This document shows positions 9,691-17,643 of a stretch of 27,843 nucleotides of DNA, piece by piece. The stretch is from an uncultured Fusobacterium sp. GTDB taxonomy: Bacteria > Fusobacteriota > Fusobacteriia > Fusobacteriales > Fusobacteriaceae. The DNA is taken from contig UQJY01000017.1 in NCBI GenBank assembly GCA_900541465.1, positions 1-27,843 of the forward strand, written 5' to 3'. Every line of letters starts with the position of its first letter. The stretch's first letter is position 1. The translations under genes and the position numbers were made by a program. The notes beneath the pieces were generated by a model that was not told the origin of the DNA, searched no databases, and saw nothing but the letters and a program-made list of their open reading frames with translations.

Positions 9691-10251
9691 TTATTTATTT
9701 GAAATTTTTTTAACAGTATCTTTTCTTATTTCTTCCCGCAGATCTGATAAATATTTTGAAAAATCTACTCTGTCATCTGCATAAGTCAGATTTAAGTCAA
9801 ATTCATTTTCAGACCATGTTGAAATATCTGAAAAATTATGTTGTATTAATGCTTCTAAACTGTCAATCGCCTTGTAAATTTTAGCTTCTAATGTTTGTCT
9901 CTCATTCATTTCTTTATATAAATTTATCATTTCAGAACGAGCTGCCTCAGGCAGTGATTTAATCCAATTATTTAGAAGTTCTTCTTCAGAGTTTTCGTGT
10001 TCTTTTGTCTTTAAAAAAGTAGGTATATCTCCTGTAAAGCACTCTCCTAAATCATGTATAATACACATTTGAATTATTTTATTAAAATCAGCTTCAGGAA
10101 ACTCATTCTTCATAAAAAATGCCATTAAAGTCATCATCCAGCTGTGTTCAGCAACACTTTCATGTCTGCCTTTTGATGTATAACAATGTCTTGTTGTATC
10201 TTTTAATCTTTCTGCTACACTTAATGCTTCTAATAATTCCCTTGCATTCAT
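9691..10251 (-). CDS. HD-domain phosphohydrolase (YfbR/HDDC2-like)
   Basis: A 186-residue HD-superfamily metal-dependent phosphohydrolase. The likely metal ligands are His36 (HESVAEHSW), His66-Asp67 (CIIHDLGE) and Asp130 (KAIDSLEALIQH). Glu70 follows in the HDLGE motif shared with the 5'-deoxynucleotidase YfbR and HDDC2 proteins, and the GDIP motif matches the same group. The likely substrate is a deoxynucleoside monophosphate, by family only. The ATG has GGAGG upstream. It lies 45 bp downstream of the membrane phosphoglycerol-transferase-like gene on the same strand and may share its transcript, with no obvious functional link. Confidence 0.88.
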   Translation of the reverse strand: MNARELLEALSVAERLKDTTRHCYTSKGRHESVAEHSWMMTLMAFFMKNEFPEADFNKIIQMCIIHDLGECFTGDIPTFLKTKEHENSEEELLNNWIKSLPEAARSEMINLYKEMNERQTLEAKIYKAIDSLEALIQHNFSDISTWSENEFDLNLTYADDRVDFSKYLSDLREEIRKDTVKKISNK

Positions 10252-10296
10252 TATTTTCCTCCAACTATTTATAAATAATTTAATTTTATTAAATAT

Positions 10297-12276
10297 TTAT
10301 CTTCTTATTTCTCTTAGAACTATATTAGTTTTAACATCATAAAAAATTATTTTTTCATCATTTATTTTAACTGTTATTTCTTTTCCTAATACTTCTTTCA
10401 TATTCTTAAAAATATCTTCTAAAATATCACTACTATAAACCATATTCACTTTTTCTGATAAATCTTTAAGTTTTTCATAATTAAAAATTTTCTTTTTAAA
10501 AAGATTAGAGATTTTAGAACTTTTTATAATCTGTGTTTCATAGATTTTTTTATCAGGAGAAATTATTTCCATTATTATATCTTCATTTTTTAATCTCAAG
10601 CTCAAGAAAAGTTTTCCATACTGAGTATGTAAAACCATACTATCTTTATCTGTCTGATAAGCAGGATTAAAACTCATATTTTTATCAAAAACATATATCA
10701 TTCGTCTTTCTTCAGATAACAAAATATTATCCATTTCTATTGAACCACTATATATCCTTAATTTTTTGTTATTTTTACTTCTTCTTTTCAGATATAAATC
10801 AGTGTTTAATTCTACATATTTAATTTTATAAAAACTGTTATTTAATTTCACATATTCTTTTATAGTATTTTCTATTTTTTCTAAATTTATATCTGGTATC
10901 ATTTCATTTAAAAATTTAACATTTGTTTTTATTTTTGATCCATTTAATATTAACTTTGGAATATCATAAAAATATATAAAATCTTTTTTATCCTCATAAC
11001 CCTTTATATTTTTCTCATTAGTTATCAAAAATAATTCTCTTTTTCTTTTTTCTAATTTTTTTAATACAGGAACTGTATTTTCTTCTCCCATCATCAAATG
11101 GTCAGTTAAAATATAAACAGATGTATTTTGATAATTAGCCTGTGATTTTAAAAATTTTATGAAATCTCCTACAAGATAATCAGTTCCTTCCACACAATAC
11201 TCCATATTTCTTTCTCTTGTACCTAAATACTTCGACAATCTCTCATCAGGATAACCTGTAGGGAAATGAGTATCCACTGTAAGTATAGTTAAATTAAAAG
11301 GTTCTCCATTTTTTGATAATTCCATATATTTCTTTTTAGCCTCTTTAAACAAATCATAATCATATATTCCCCAATTATTTCTTGGATAATCTGTATCCCA
11401 TTCTTCATTTCCAAAAGTTTCATAATTATTTAATTTAAAAAAATTTCCTTTTCCTGCAAATTTTAAGGATGCTCCACCTAAAAAAACTTGTCTGTATCCT
11501 GCTTTATTAAGTACCATTCCTATAGAAATTCCTTCATTATCTGTTGCACTTTTTAACACTTCATTTCCACTTCTTAAGCCCAAAACCATTGGAAAACTTG
11601 TCTGTGTAGAATATATAGCTCCCATAGTCCAGCTTGAATAAGGGCTTGTTTCATATTTAAAATAATTCCATTCATTTTTTAATTTATTCAAATTAGGTGT
11701 TAGTTCTTTCATATCCAAAAATCCTTTTTCTAAAGATTCAAGGTATATAACTACTATATTTTTTCCTTTCTCTGCCAGAATATTTTCTTTTTCTATGAAA
11801 TCTTCATGTTTAATTCCTAATTTACTTAAAACTTCTTTTTTATTATCTGATTTTATATTTGTTTCTGTATGTATGTCAAAAATACTTTTTAAAGAATAAA
11901 CTATACTTTTACTCTTAAAGGAAAACACCACATTTATTATTAATAATATTATATAAAAAATTTGTTTTGATTTTTTTAATCTCAAATATATTTTTTTATC
12001 ATTTAGTATAGATAATAATACCAAGAATAAATAGACAGCTGATATAATAATGAGCTCTTTCATAAAAAAATTAATTGTAAATAAAAATGTATCTTTATCT
12101 ATATTAGTAATAAAAGAAAAATCAATATGATGTCTTTTTGTTAAAATAGCAATCAAATCTAAAAATGTAAATGTAATTAAAATAAATCCGAATATTTTTC
12201 TAAAAATACTATACTTTATTTTCATCATAGTTAAATATAAAAAACTAAAAAAACATAATAACTCAAAAAATCTCAT
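10297..12276 (-). CDS. Membrane sulfatase-fold phosphoglycerol transferase (OpgB/LtaS-like)
   Basis: A 659-residue inner-membrane protein. The first ~125 residues hold about four hydrophobic segments (near 1-17, 29-46, 74-91 and 106-120). An extracytoplasmic alkaline-phosphatase/sulfatase-fold domain follows. Family catalytic positions are visible: Glu180 (YLESLEKGF), nucleophile Thr217 (SPYSSWTMGA), His337 (TVDTHFP) and Asp392-His393 (LTDHLMM). These resemble OpgB/MdoB, which transfers phosphoglycerol to periplasmic glucans, and the LtaS lipoteichoic acid synthase group. In a Gram-negative cell it may decorate a surface or periplasmic glycan; the acceptor is unknown. The C-terminal ~200 residues do not match anything I recognise. 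It looks even more AT-rich than its neighbours, which may mean recent acquisition. Confidence 0.82.
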   Translation of the reverse strand: MRFFELLCFFSFLYLTMMKIKYSIFRKIFGFILITFTFLDLIAILTKRHHIDFSFITNIDKDTFLFTINFFMKELIIISAVYLFLVLLSILNDKKIYLRLKKSKQIFYIILLIINVVFSFKSKSIVYSLKSIFDIHTETNIKSDNKKEVLSKLGIKHEDFIEKENILAEKGKNIVVIYLESLEKGFLDMKELTPNLNKLKNEWNYFKYETSPYSSWTMGAIYSTQTSFPMVLGLRSGNEVLKSATDNEGISIGMVLNKAGYRQVFLGGASLKFAGKGNFFKLNNYETFGNEEWDTDYPRNNWGIYDYDLFKEAKKKYMELSKNGEPFNLTILTVDTHFPTGYPDERLSKYLGTRERNMEYCVEGTDYLVGDFIKFLKSQANYQNTSVYILTDHLMMGEENTVPVLKKLEKRKRELFLITNEKNIKGYEDKKDFIYFYDIPKLILNGSKIKTNVKFLNEMIPDINLEKIENTIKEYVKLNNSFYKIKYVELNTDLYLKRRSKNNKKLRIYSGSIEMDNILLSEERRMIYVFDKNMSFNPAYQTDKDSMVLHTQYGKLFLSLRLKNEDIIMEIISPDKKIYETQIIKSSKISNLFKKKIFNYEKLKDLSEKVNMVYSSDILEDIFKNMKEVLGKEITVKINDEKIIFYDVKTNIVLREIRR

Positions 12277-12406
12277 ATCTTCCCTTTCTCCTTCGTTATA
12301 TAAATATTTATAATTATTTCAACAAGGGGTAAAATAAGAAAAAAAAGTAAATTTTTGTTATTTTTTATAAAAATATAATAAAAATTGATTAGATTTTTAT
12401 ACGATT

Positions 12407-12444
12407 ATAAATGTATAAAAAATTATAATTAATTATACATTTAT
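12407..12444 (-). terminator. AT-rich inverted repeat after the FAD oxidoreductase gene
   Basis: ATAAATGTATAA (12407-12418) and TTATACATTTAT (12433-12444) form a perfect 12-bp stem with a 14-nt loop. GATT and AATC outside extend it with a 1-nt bulge. It lies about 30 bp past the stop of the minus-strand FAD gene. It may act as a weak terminator or a protein-binding palindrome. No long T-run follows on the minus strand. The rest of 12277-12472 is very AT-rich and shows nothing else clear. Confidence 0.45.
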
Positions 12445-12472
12445 AAATCTCATCTACGCTTTATATTATAAA

Positions 12473-14053
12473 CTATTCTTCTACACTAAATGCCAAGTCA
12501 ACAATTTTTAATCCGTCAACAGCAGCACTTACAATTCCCCCTGCATAACCTGCTCCTTCTCCGACAGGATAAAGTCCTTTTATATTTACAGATTCTCCTA
12601 TTTCATTACGGGTAATTTTTACAGGTGCAGAAGTTCTTGTTTCTGGAGCTATAAGGTTTGCCCTTTCAGACACAAATCCCTCATATCTTTTTCCCCAGTA
12701 ATTTAGTGCCATTTTCATATTCCTTGTGATTACCTCTGGGAATAACTTATTTAAATCATAAGGAGTTTTTTTCATTTCATAGCTTGTTTCTATCTCTTTT
12801 TCAGTTATTTTTCCCTCTAAAAAATCCGGCACACTCTGATACAATGCCCCATAATTTTTTACAAGCTCAAAAGTTTTTCTTTCAAGTTCTTCTTGAAACT
12901 TCATTCCCGAAAACAATTCATCTCCAAATTCATTTTCTTTTATACCTACAACAAGAGCTGAATTTGAAAATCTGCCGTTTCGATCAGAATAGCTCATTCC
13001 ATTTACAAGAGTTCCCCCATTTTCAGAAGCAGCATTTACAATCACTCCTCCGGGGCACATACAAAATGAAAAAATTCCTCTTTCTTCCTCTTTATTATTG
13101 TACGTAAGACTATAAGTAGCCGCCCCAAGATTTTTATTTCCGGCATATTTTCCATACTGCATTCTGTCAATATCTTCTCTTGGGTGTTCTATTCTTGCCC
13201 CTACTGCAAAAGGTTTATTCTCCATAAACACTCCATTTTTATGAAGCATTCTGTAAGTATCTCTTGAGGAATGCCCTATTGCCAGAATTATTTTTTTCAC
13301 AGGAAGTTTTTCCATCTCATTTTTATTATTTCTTATTACAGCTCCCTGCACTTCTCCATTTTCTATAACTACATCTGTCAGAAGATTGTTAAAATAAAAT
13401 CTTCCCCCCAGAGAAATTATTTTTTCTCTTAAGTTTTTTACTACAACTTTAAGAACATCTGTTCCAATGTGAGGTTTATAATCCCACATAATCTCTTTCT
13501 GAGCTCCGCATTCTACAAATTCTGTAAAAACTTTTTCTATATATTCGCTCTTTATTCTTGTATTTAATTTTCCGTCAGAATATGTTCCAGCTCCACCTTC
13601 TCCAAACTGAATATTTGAATTTTCATTAAGCTCTCCTGTTTTTATAAATCTGTCAACAGTTTTATCCCTTTCATCAACAGTTTCTCCCCTGTCAATTACA
13701 ATAGGCTTATATCCATATTCTGCAAGTCTTAATGCTGCAAAAAGTCCTGCCGGCCCTGTTCCCACAACTAAAACTTCTTCATCTTTATTAAGAGCTTTTC
13801 TTTTTATTTTTTCTGTTTCTTTTACAAGAGAAATGTTTTTAGTTTTTGATAAATCAATCTCTTTTTTTAGAGTTGCTTCCACATTATACACAAATTTAAT
13901 GTCGCTTTTTTTTCTGCTGTCTATTGACCTTTTTGCCCATACAACTTTTTCTATATTTTCCTTTTGTATTCCTCTTTTAACAATCTCTTTTTCTATTTCT
14001 CTGTCTTGATTTTTTTCTATTGAAACTATAATATTATTTACATTTATTTTCAA
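12473..14053 (-). CDS. NAD(P)/FAD-dependent oxidoreductase (COG2509 type)
   Basis: A 526-residue predicted flavoprotein of unknown substrate. An N-terminal region of ~90 residues precedes the FAD-binding Rossmann motif VVGTGPAGLFAALRLAEYGY (GTGPAG at 98-103) with acidic end VIDRG. The segment QFGEGGAGTYSDGKLNTR (149-166) and the CMCPGGVIVNAASE motif are typical of the uncharacterised COG2509 dehydrogenases. The C-terminal GLYPVGEGAGYAGGIVSAAVDGL is the second FAD-contacting motif. Translation starts at TTG (14051-14053) with a GAGGTGAT ribosome binding site 5-7 bp upstream; the protein sequence fits the family from this point. It has its own promoter, embedded in the rplQ terminator. Confidence 0.85.
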   Translation of the reverse strand: MKINVNNIIVSIEKNQDREIEKEIVKRGIQKENIEKVVWAKRSIDSRKKSDIKFVYNVEATLKKEIDLSKTKNISLVKETEKIKRKALNKDEEVLVVGTGPAGLFAALRLAEYGYKPIVIDRGETVDERDKTVDRFIKTGELNENSNIQFGEGGAGTYSDGKLNTRIKSEYIEKVFTEFVECGAQKEIMWDYKPHIGTDVLKVVVKNLREKIISLGGRFYFNNLLTDVVIENGEVQGAVIRNNKNEMEKLPVKKIILAIGHSSRDTYRMLHKNGVFMENKPFAVGARIEHPREDIDRMQYGKYAGNKNLGAATYSLTYNNKEEERGIFSFCMCPGGVIVNAASENGGTLVNGMSYSDRNGRFSNSALVVGIKENEFGDELFSGMKFQEELERKTFELVKNYGALYQSVPDFLEGKITEKEIETSYEMKKTPYDLNKLFPEVITRNMKMALNYWGKRYEGFVSERANLIAPETRTSAPVKITRNEIGESVNIKGLYPVGEGAGYAGGIVSAAVDGLKIVDLAFSVEE

Positions 14054-14072
14054 AAATTATCACCTCAGAAAA

Positions 14073-14101
14073 ATTATAACATAAATAAAAAAGACTGTCA
14101 C
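14073..14101 (-). promoter_or_regulatory. Promoter of the FAD oxidoreductase gene, overlapping the rplQ terminator
   Basis: On the minus strand, GTGACA (14096-14101) and a perfect TATAAT (14073-14078), with a TGT extended -10, are 17 bp apart. The -35 falls inside the rplQ terminator hairpin. The predicted transcript starts about 13 nt before the TTG codon, so the leader is very short. Confidence 0.7.
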
Positions 14102-14117
14102 TAAACTGCAACAGTCT
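14086..14117 (-). terminator. Terminator of the alpha operon after rplQ
   Basis: On the minus strand, AGACTGT (14117-14111) and ACAGTCT (14098-14092) form a 7-bp stem with a 12-nt loop, followed by a T-run. It ends the long unit whose last gene is rplQ. Confidence 0.85.
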
Positions 14118-14151
14118 CTTTATATATAATAATCAAATTTTTAATTTAAAA

Positions 14152-14502
14152 TTAAACTAAAGCTATGATAGCTAACTCAGCAGAGTCACCTTTTCTAACA
14201 GAAGTTTTGATTATTCTAGTGTATCCACCGTTTCTTTCAGCATATCTTGCTGCTAAGTCACCGAATACTTTTGCTACTGCTTCTTCATCTCTTAAGAAAG
14301 CAAAAGCTCTTCTTCTGTCTGCTAAAGTTCCGTTTTTACCTAAAGTGATCATTCTTTCAGCAAATTTTCTAAGTTCTTTAGCTCTAGTAACTGTAGTTTC
14401 TATTCTTTCTTCTCTTACTAATGAGATTGTTAGGTTTTTAAGCATAGCCATTCTGTGGTCAGCTCTTCTTCCTAACTTTCTATATGATTTATTGTGATTC
14501 AT
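14152..14502 (-). CDS. rplQ: 50S ribosomal protein L17
   Basis: L17 is a large-subunit protein near the peptide exit tunnel. The 116-residue product begins [24 protein letters not shown], and [18 protein letters not shown] and GGYTRI near the end are standard L17 features. It is the last gene of the alpha operon, 26 bp downstream of rpoA and just before a strong terminator, as in most bacteria. Confidence 0.98.
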   Translation of the reverse strand: MNHNKSYRKLGRRADHRMAMLKNLTISLVREERIETTVTRAKELRKFAERMITLGKNGTLADRRRAFAFLRDEEAVAKVFGDLAARYAERNGGYTRIIKTSVRKGDSAELAIIALV

Positions 14503-14528
14503 TAGTTAGTTTTCCTCCTTGTTCAATA

Positions 14529-15506
14529 TTATTCAGAAAATTCATTCTGATTAAGGTCAAATCCTAATTCTTTCATTTTTTCAAGGATTTCATCAAGAGA
14601 CTTTCTTCCAAGATTTTTTATCTTTAGAAGATCGTTTAAAGTAAGTTTTGCAAGCTGCCCAACTTCTTCGATTCCAGCTTTCTTTAAGCAGTTGAATGAA
14701 CGAACTGTTAAATCCAGCTCTTCTATCTTAGTCTCTAACATATTGTCATCTTTAGCTGTGCTTTCTACTTCCTCTTCTTCTTCTTCAATCTCTTCTCTTA
14801 AGTGTTCCATTCTGTTTCCTAAATCTAGGAATGGATTTAAGTAAAGTTTTAGAAGTTCAACAGAGTAAGAAATAGCATCTCTTATAGAAACACTTCCGTC
14901 AGTTTCTACATCAAGAATAAGTTTATCAAAGTCTGTCATTCTACCAACCATTGTTGATTCAATAGAATAAGAAACCTTTCTAATTGGAGTGTATATAGCA
15001 TCAACAGCTATATAGTCCACTGGCCAATCTTTTCTATCTATCTCTTCTGATACAATAAATCCTTCTCCAACATCTACTAAAAATTCAATGTCCAATTCTC
15101 TGTCAGTTGTTATTGTACAGATTACTTGGTCTGGATTAACTATTTCTAATCCAATATCAGGTATTATATCAGCAGCTGTTACTATCTTAGGTCCTTTGAC
15201 AGAAAGAGTCATCTTTCTCTCTCCAGTTGATTCAGTTTTTACAACGATTTCTTTTATGTTAAGAATTATGTCTGTAACAGGCTCTTTAATTCCTTCCATA
15301 ACTGAGAATTCGCTTAAAACTCCATCAATTCTTACACCTTTTATAGCTGCACCGGGTATAGATGAAAGAAGAACTCTTCTTAGAGCATTACCTATTGTAT
15401 TTCCATATCCTCTGTATAAAGGTTCAATAATATATTGCCCTTTAAATTCGTTTTCTTTTACTTCAGTAATGTTTATACCTCTAGCATGTTTTTCAATTTT
15501 TAACAT
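14529..15506 (-). CDS. rpoA: RNA polymerase alpha subunit
   Basis: Alpha initiates RNA polymerase assembly through its N-terminal domain; its C-terminal domain binds UP elements and activators. I place the start at the ATG at 15506 (325 residues, MLKIEKHARG), which follows TAGGAGTTGATCAA. An upstream in-frame ATG at 15557 would overlap the end of rpsD and add 17 unconserved residues. The N-terminal domain shows GYGNTIGNALRRVLLSSIPGAAIK and the assembly core. An acidic linker with a run of glutamates lies near 245, and the C-terminal domain carries ELDLTVRSFNCLKKAGI and IKNLGRKSLDEI. It lies between rpsD and rplQ in the conserved alpha operon. Confidence 0.97.
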   Translation of the reverse strand: MLKIEKHARGINITEVKENEFKGQYIIEPLYRGYGNTIGNALRRVLLSSIPGAAIKGVRIDGVLSEFSVMEGIKEPVTDIILNIKEIVVKTESTGERKMTLSVKGPKIVTAADIIPDIGLEIVNPDQVICTITTDRELDIEFLVDVGEGFIVSEEIDRKDWPVDYIAVDAIYTPIRKVSYSIESTMVGRMTDFDKLILDVETDGSVSIRDAISYSVELLKLYLNPFLDLGNRMEHLREEIEEEEEEVESTAKDDNMLETKIEELDLTVRSFNCLKKAGIEEVGQLAKLTLNDLLKIKNLGRKSLDEILEKMKELGFDLNQNEFSE

Positions 15507-15537
15507 TTGATCAACTCCTATTAAAAGGCTAAAATTA

Positions 15538-16125
15538 TTATCTAGAATATAACTCAACGATTAATGATTCATCTAAATCGAAATCTAGGTCATCTTTAGT
15601 TGGGTTTTGAAGAATTTTTCCAGAGAATGCAGCTTTGTCAAGTTCCATCCATGCAGGAACATTTGCTGCTTCAACAGCTTCTTTTATTAAGTCTAAGTTT
15701 TTAGAGTTTTCTAATATAGAAATTACGTCTCCAACTTTAACTCTGTAAGAAGCGATGTTTACTCTTCTTCCGTTTACTAAAACGTGTCCGTGAGAAACGA
15801 TTTGTCTAGCTTGTCTTCTAGTTTTTGCAAATCCCATTCTGTAAACAACGTTTTCTAATCTTCTTTCTAAGTACTCAACAAGGTTAAGACCAGTTACACC
15901 GTCTTTTCTGTTAGCTTCCTCATAAAGTTTTCTGAATTGTTTTTCCATTACGTTATATATAAATCTTGCTTTTTGTTTTTCTCTTAATTGTACTGCATAT
16001 TCTGTAGGTTTTCTGTTTGCGTTTGGTCTGAATCCTCTTTTTGAAGTTTTATTTACTCCTAAAACCATAGGCTCAATTCCAAGTGCTCTACATTTTTTTA
16101 ATATAGGCTGTCTATTTCTTGCCAT
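15538..16125 (-). CDS. rpsD: 30S ribosomal protein S4
   Basis: S4 is a primary 16S rRNA binding protein that starts 30S assembly; in E. coli it also represses the alpha operon. The 195-residue product has the N-terminal domain (EYAVQLREKQKARFIY), then the S4 RNA-binding domain (LERRLENVVYRMGFAKTRRQARQIVSHGHVLVNGRRVNI). Only one cysteine is present in the N-terminal region (Cys12), so this is the zinc-free form. ATG start. It lies inside the rpsM-rpsK-rpsD-rpoA-rplQ order, so S4 could regulate this operon through the leader before rpsM. Confidence 0.98.
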   Translation of the reverse strand: MARNRQPILKKCRALGIEPMVLGVNKTSKRGFRPNANRKPTEYAVQLREKQKARFIYNVMEKQFRKLYEEANRKDGVTGLNLVEYLERRLENVVYRMGFAKTRRQARQIVSHGHVLVNGRRVNIASYRVKVGDVISILENSKNLDLIKEAVEAANVPAWMELDKAAFSGKILQNPTKDDLDFDLDESLIVELYSR

Positions 16126-16192
16126 TTCTTAAATATTCCTCCTTCTTGTTAAAACTTTTTTTCGCGATAATTGTACTCCCAAAAGGGCTGAA

Positions 16193-16582
16193 CTACACTC
16201 TTCTTCTTTTTGGTGGTCTGCAACCATTGTGTGGAACTGGAGTTACGTCTGTTATTTTAGTAACTTCTAAACCTGCTGCTTGTAATGATCTTACACAAGC
16301 TTCTCTTCCTGAACCAGGCCCTTTCACTTTAACTTCCACTTTTTTCATTCCGTTTTCCATTGCAATGTTTGCTGCTTGTTCAGCTGCGATTTGAGCTGCG
16401 AATGGAGTTCCTTTTTTAGTACCTTTAAATCCAGAAGTTCCTCCTGATCTCCAGCTAACTACTTTACCTTCTGTATCTGTGATAGCGATAATAGTGTTAT
16501 TGAATGTTGAATGTATATGAGCAACTCCGCTAGGAATATTTTTTAATTTCTTTTTAACTTTAGCTACTTTCTTTTTAGCCAA
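16193..16582 (-). CDS. rpsK: 30S ribosomal protein S11
   Basis: S11 sits on the platform of the small subunit near the mRNA exit. The 129-residue product has [44 protein letters not shown], and the C-terminal [17 protein letters not shown] tail. The only start that fits the family is TTG at 16580-16582, with AGGAGG 8 bp upstream. A TTG start in a highly expressed ribosomal gene is unusual. It is 79 bp downstream of rpsM. Confidence 0.97.
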   Translation of the reverse strand: MAKKKVAKVKKKLKNIPSGVAHIHSTFNNTIIAITDTEGKVVSWRSGGTSGFKGTKKGTPFAAQIAAEQAANIAMENGMKKVEVKVKGPGSGREACVRSLQAAGLEVTKITDVTPVPHNGCRPPKRRRV

Positions 16583-16661
16583 CTTAGCTACCTCCTCACT
16601 TCTTTGTCTATTACTCTACAATAAGCATTAATAATTAATTTCTCAACAATAGAATTAATTA

Positions 16662-17018
16662 TTATTTTTTAACCATTTTTTTAGGACCTTTTCTAGTTCT
16701 AGCGTTAGTCTTAGATTTTTGTCCTCTTACAGGAAGGTTCATTTTATGTCTTAACCCTCTGTAGCATCTGATGTCTAAAAGTCTTTTTATTGCAAGTCTA
16801 ACTTCTTTTCTTAAGTCTCCTTCAACTTTTAGTCCGTCGATGATTCCTCTGATTTTGTTTAATTCTTCTTCTGTTAAATCTTTTACTCTAGTATCAAAGT
16901 TAACTCCAGCTTGAGTTAAAATGTCTTGAGCAGTTTTCTTTCCAATTCCGTAGATGTAAGTTAAAGAGATTTCAACCCTTTTATTTCTAGGTACATCTAC
17001 ACCAGCAATTCTAGCCAA
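16662..17018 (-). CDS. rpsM: 30S ribosomal protein S13
   Basis: S13 lies in the head of the small subunit and contacts the P-site tRNA and L5. The 118-residue product begins [21 protein letters not shown] and contains the helix-two-turn-helix region and the [25 protein letters not shown] tail. The start is TTG at 17016-17018 with AGGAGG 7 bp upstream; no ATG or GTG fits. It heads the S13-S11-S4-alpha-L17 block and follows a 169-nt folded intergenic region, unlike the short gaps elsewhere in this operon. Confidence 0.97.
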   Translation of the reverse strand: MARIAGVDVPRNKRVEISLTYIYGIGKKTAQDILTQAGVNFDTRVKDLTEEELNKIRGIIDGLKVEGDLRKEVRLAIKRLLDIRCYRGLRHKMNLPVRGQKSKTNARTRKGPKKMVKK

Positions 17019-17187
17019 ATTGTTTCCTCCTCTTCACAAAAATTTTTATATATTCGCTGACATCTGTGGTCAGCCAACACTTTCTTCGACATGCCTTACG
17101 TTTTGTAAGAACAGGCTCTACAGCTCTGCATGTCTTTACAGTACTTCCAATGTCAGTACTAAAATTTGTTCCAGTAAAATAACCAAA
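17019..17187 (-). promoter_or_regulatory. Structured leader upstream of rpsM (candidate S4-type autoregulatory RNA)
   Basis: This 169-nt gap is visibly less AT-rich than the other gaps and holds several helices on the minus strand. In RNA order: AGTACT (17160-17155) with AGTACT (17145-17140), 9-nt loop; GACATGC (17134-17128) with GCATGTC (17094-17088), enclosing CTTAC/GTAAG (17109-17105 with 17099-17095); then GCTGAC (17074-17069) with GTCAGC (17061-17056). GACAT in the first loop can also pair with ATGTC in the last hairpin. E. coli has an S4-binding leader at this same place. No family is recognised here. Confidence 0.6.
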
Positions 17188-17301
17188 CTATCCTTGTACT
17201 TGTTTGTGTTTAGGGTTTTCACAGATTACTCTGATTTTCCCATGTCTTCTGATTACTTTACATTTGTCACAAATAGGTTTAATTGATGTTCTTACTTTCA
17301 T
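17188..17301 (-). CDS. rpmJ: 50S ribosomal protein L36
   Basis: L36 is the smallest large-subunit protein and a zinc-ribbon. The 37-residue product begins [19 protein letters not shown] and ends KHKQVQG. The zinc ligands are Cys11, Cys14, Cys27 and His32, so this is the zinc-binding form. The ATG (17299-17301) follows AAAGGAGGTAGAG. It lies 35 bp after infA, in the usual infA-rpmJ-rpsM order. Confidence 0.98.
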   Translation of the reverse strand: MKVRTSIKPICDKCKVIRRHGKIRVICENPKHKQVQG

Positions 17302-17336
17302 CTCTACCTCCTTTTTCGTGATGTGTAACATAAAAA

Positions 17337-17555
17337 CTATTTCTTTCTATACACTATTCTTCCTCTTGATAAGTCATACGGCGAAATTTGAACAGTTACT
17401 TTATCTCCTGGAAGGATTTTAATGTAATTCATTCTCATTTTTCCGGAAATATGACCTAAAATAGTATGCCCGTTCTCTAAGCTTACTTTAAACATCGCAT
17501 TTGGAAGGGCCTCTAGAATAGTACCTTCTAATTCGATAACATCTTTTTTTGACAT
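17337..17555 (-). CDS. infA: Translation initiation factor IF-1
   Basis: IF-1 binds the A site of the 30S subunit during initiation. I use the ATG at 17555, which gives the standard 72 residues beginning [22 protein letters not shown]; a longer in-frame ATG at 17582 adds nine unconserved residues and lies before the ribosome binding site (TAGGAGGAG). The OB-fold signatures [17 protein letters not shown] and [22 protein letters not shown] are complete. It lies between map and rpmJ. Confidence 0.97.
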   Translation of the reverse strand: MSKKDVIELEGTILEALPNAMFKVSLENGHTILGHISGKMRMNYIKILPGDKVTVQISPYDLSRGRIVYRKK

Positions 17556-17643
17556 AACTCCTCCTACCGAACAGAAATTCATATCATATTACCATATCTA
17601 GCAAAAAATGTCTACATTTTTTTGAAAAAATTTTAATATTTTT

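Noticed and set aside
12295..12322. TTGAAA-N16-TATAAC as promoter of the phosphoglycerol-transferase-like gene
   Set aside because: The start it predicts falls inside the ribosome binding site region, so it would leave almost no leader; AT-rich sequence gives such matches easily.
15088..15510. A 140-codon plus-strand frame opposite rpoA
   Set aside because: Shadow of rpoA's coding pattern; similar long antisense frames lie opposite eno, tsf, rplQ and frr in this AT-rich DNA.
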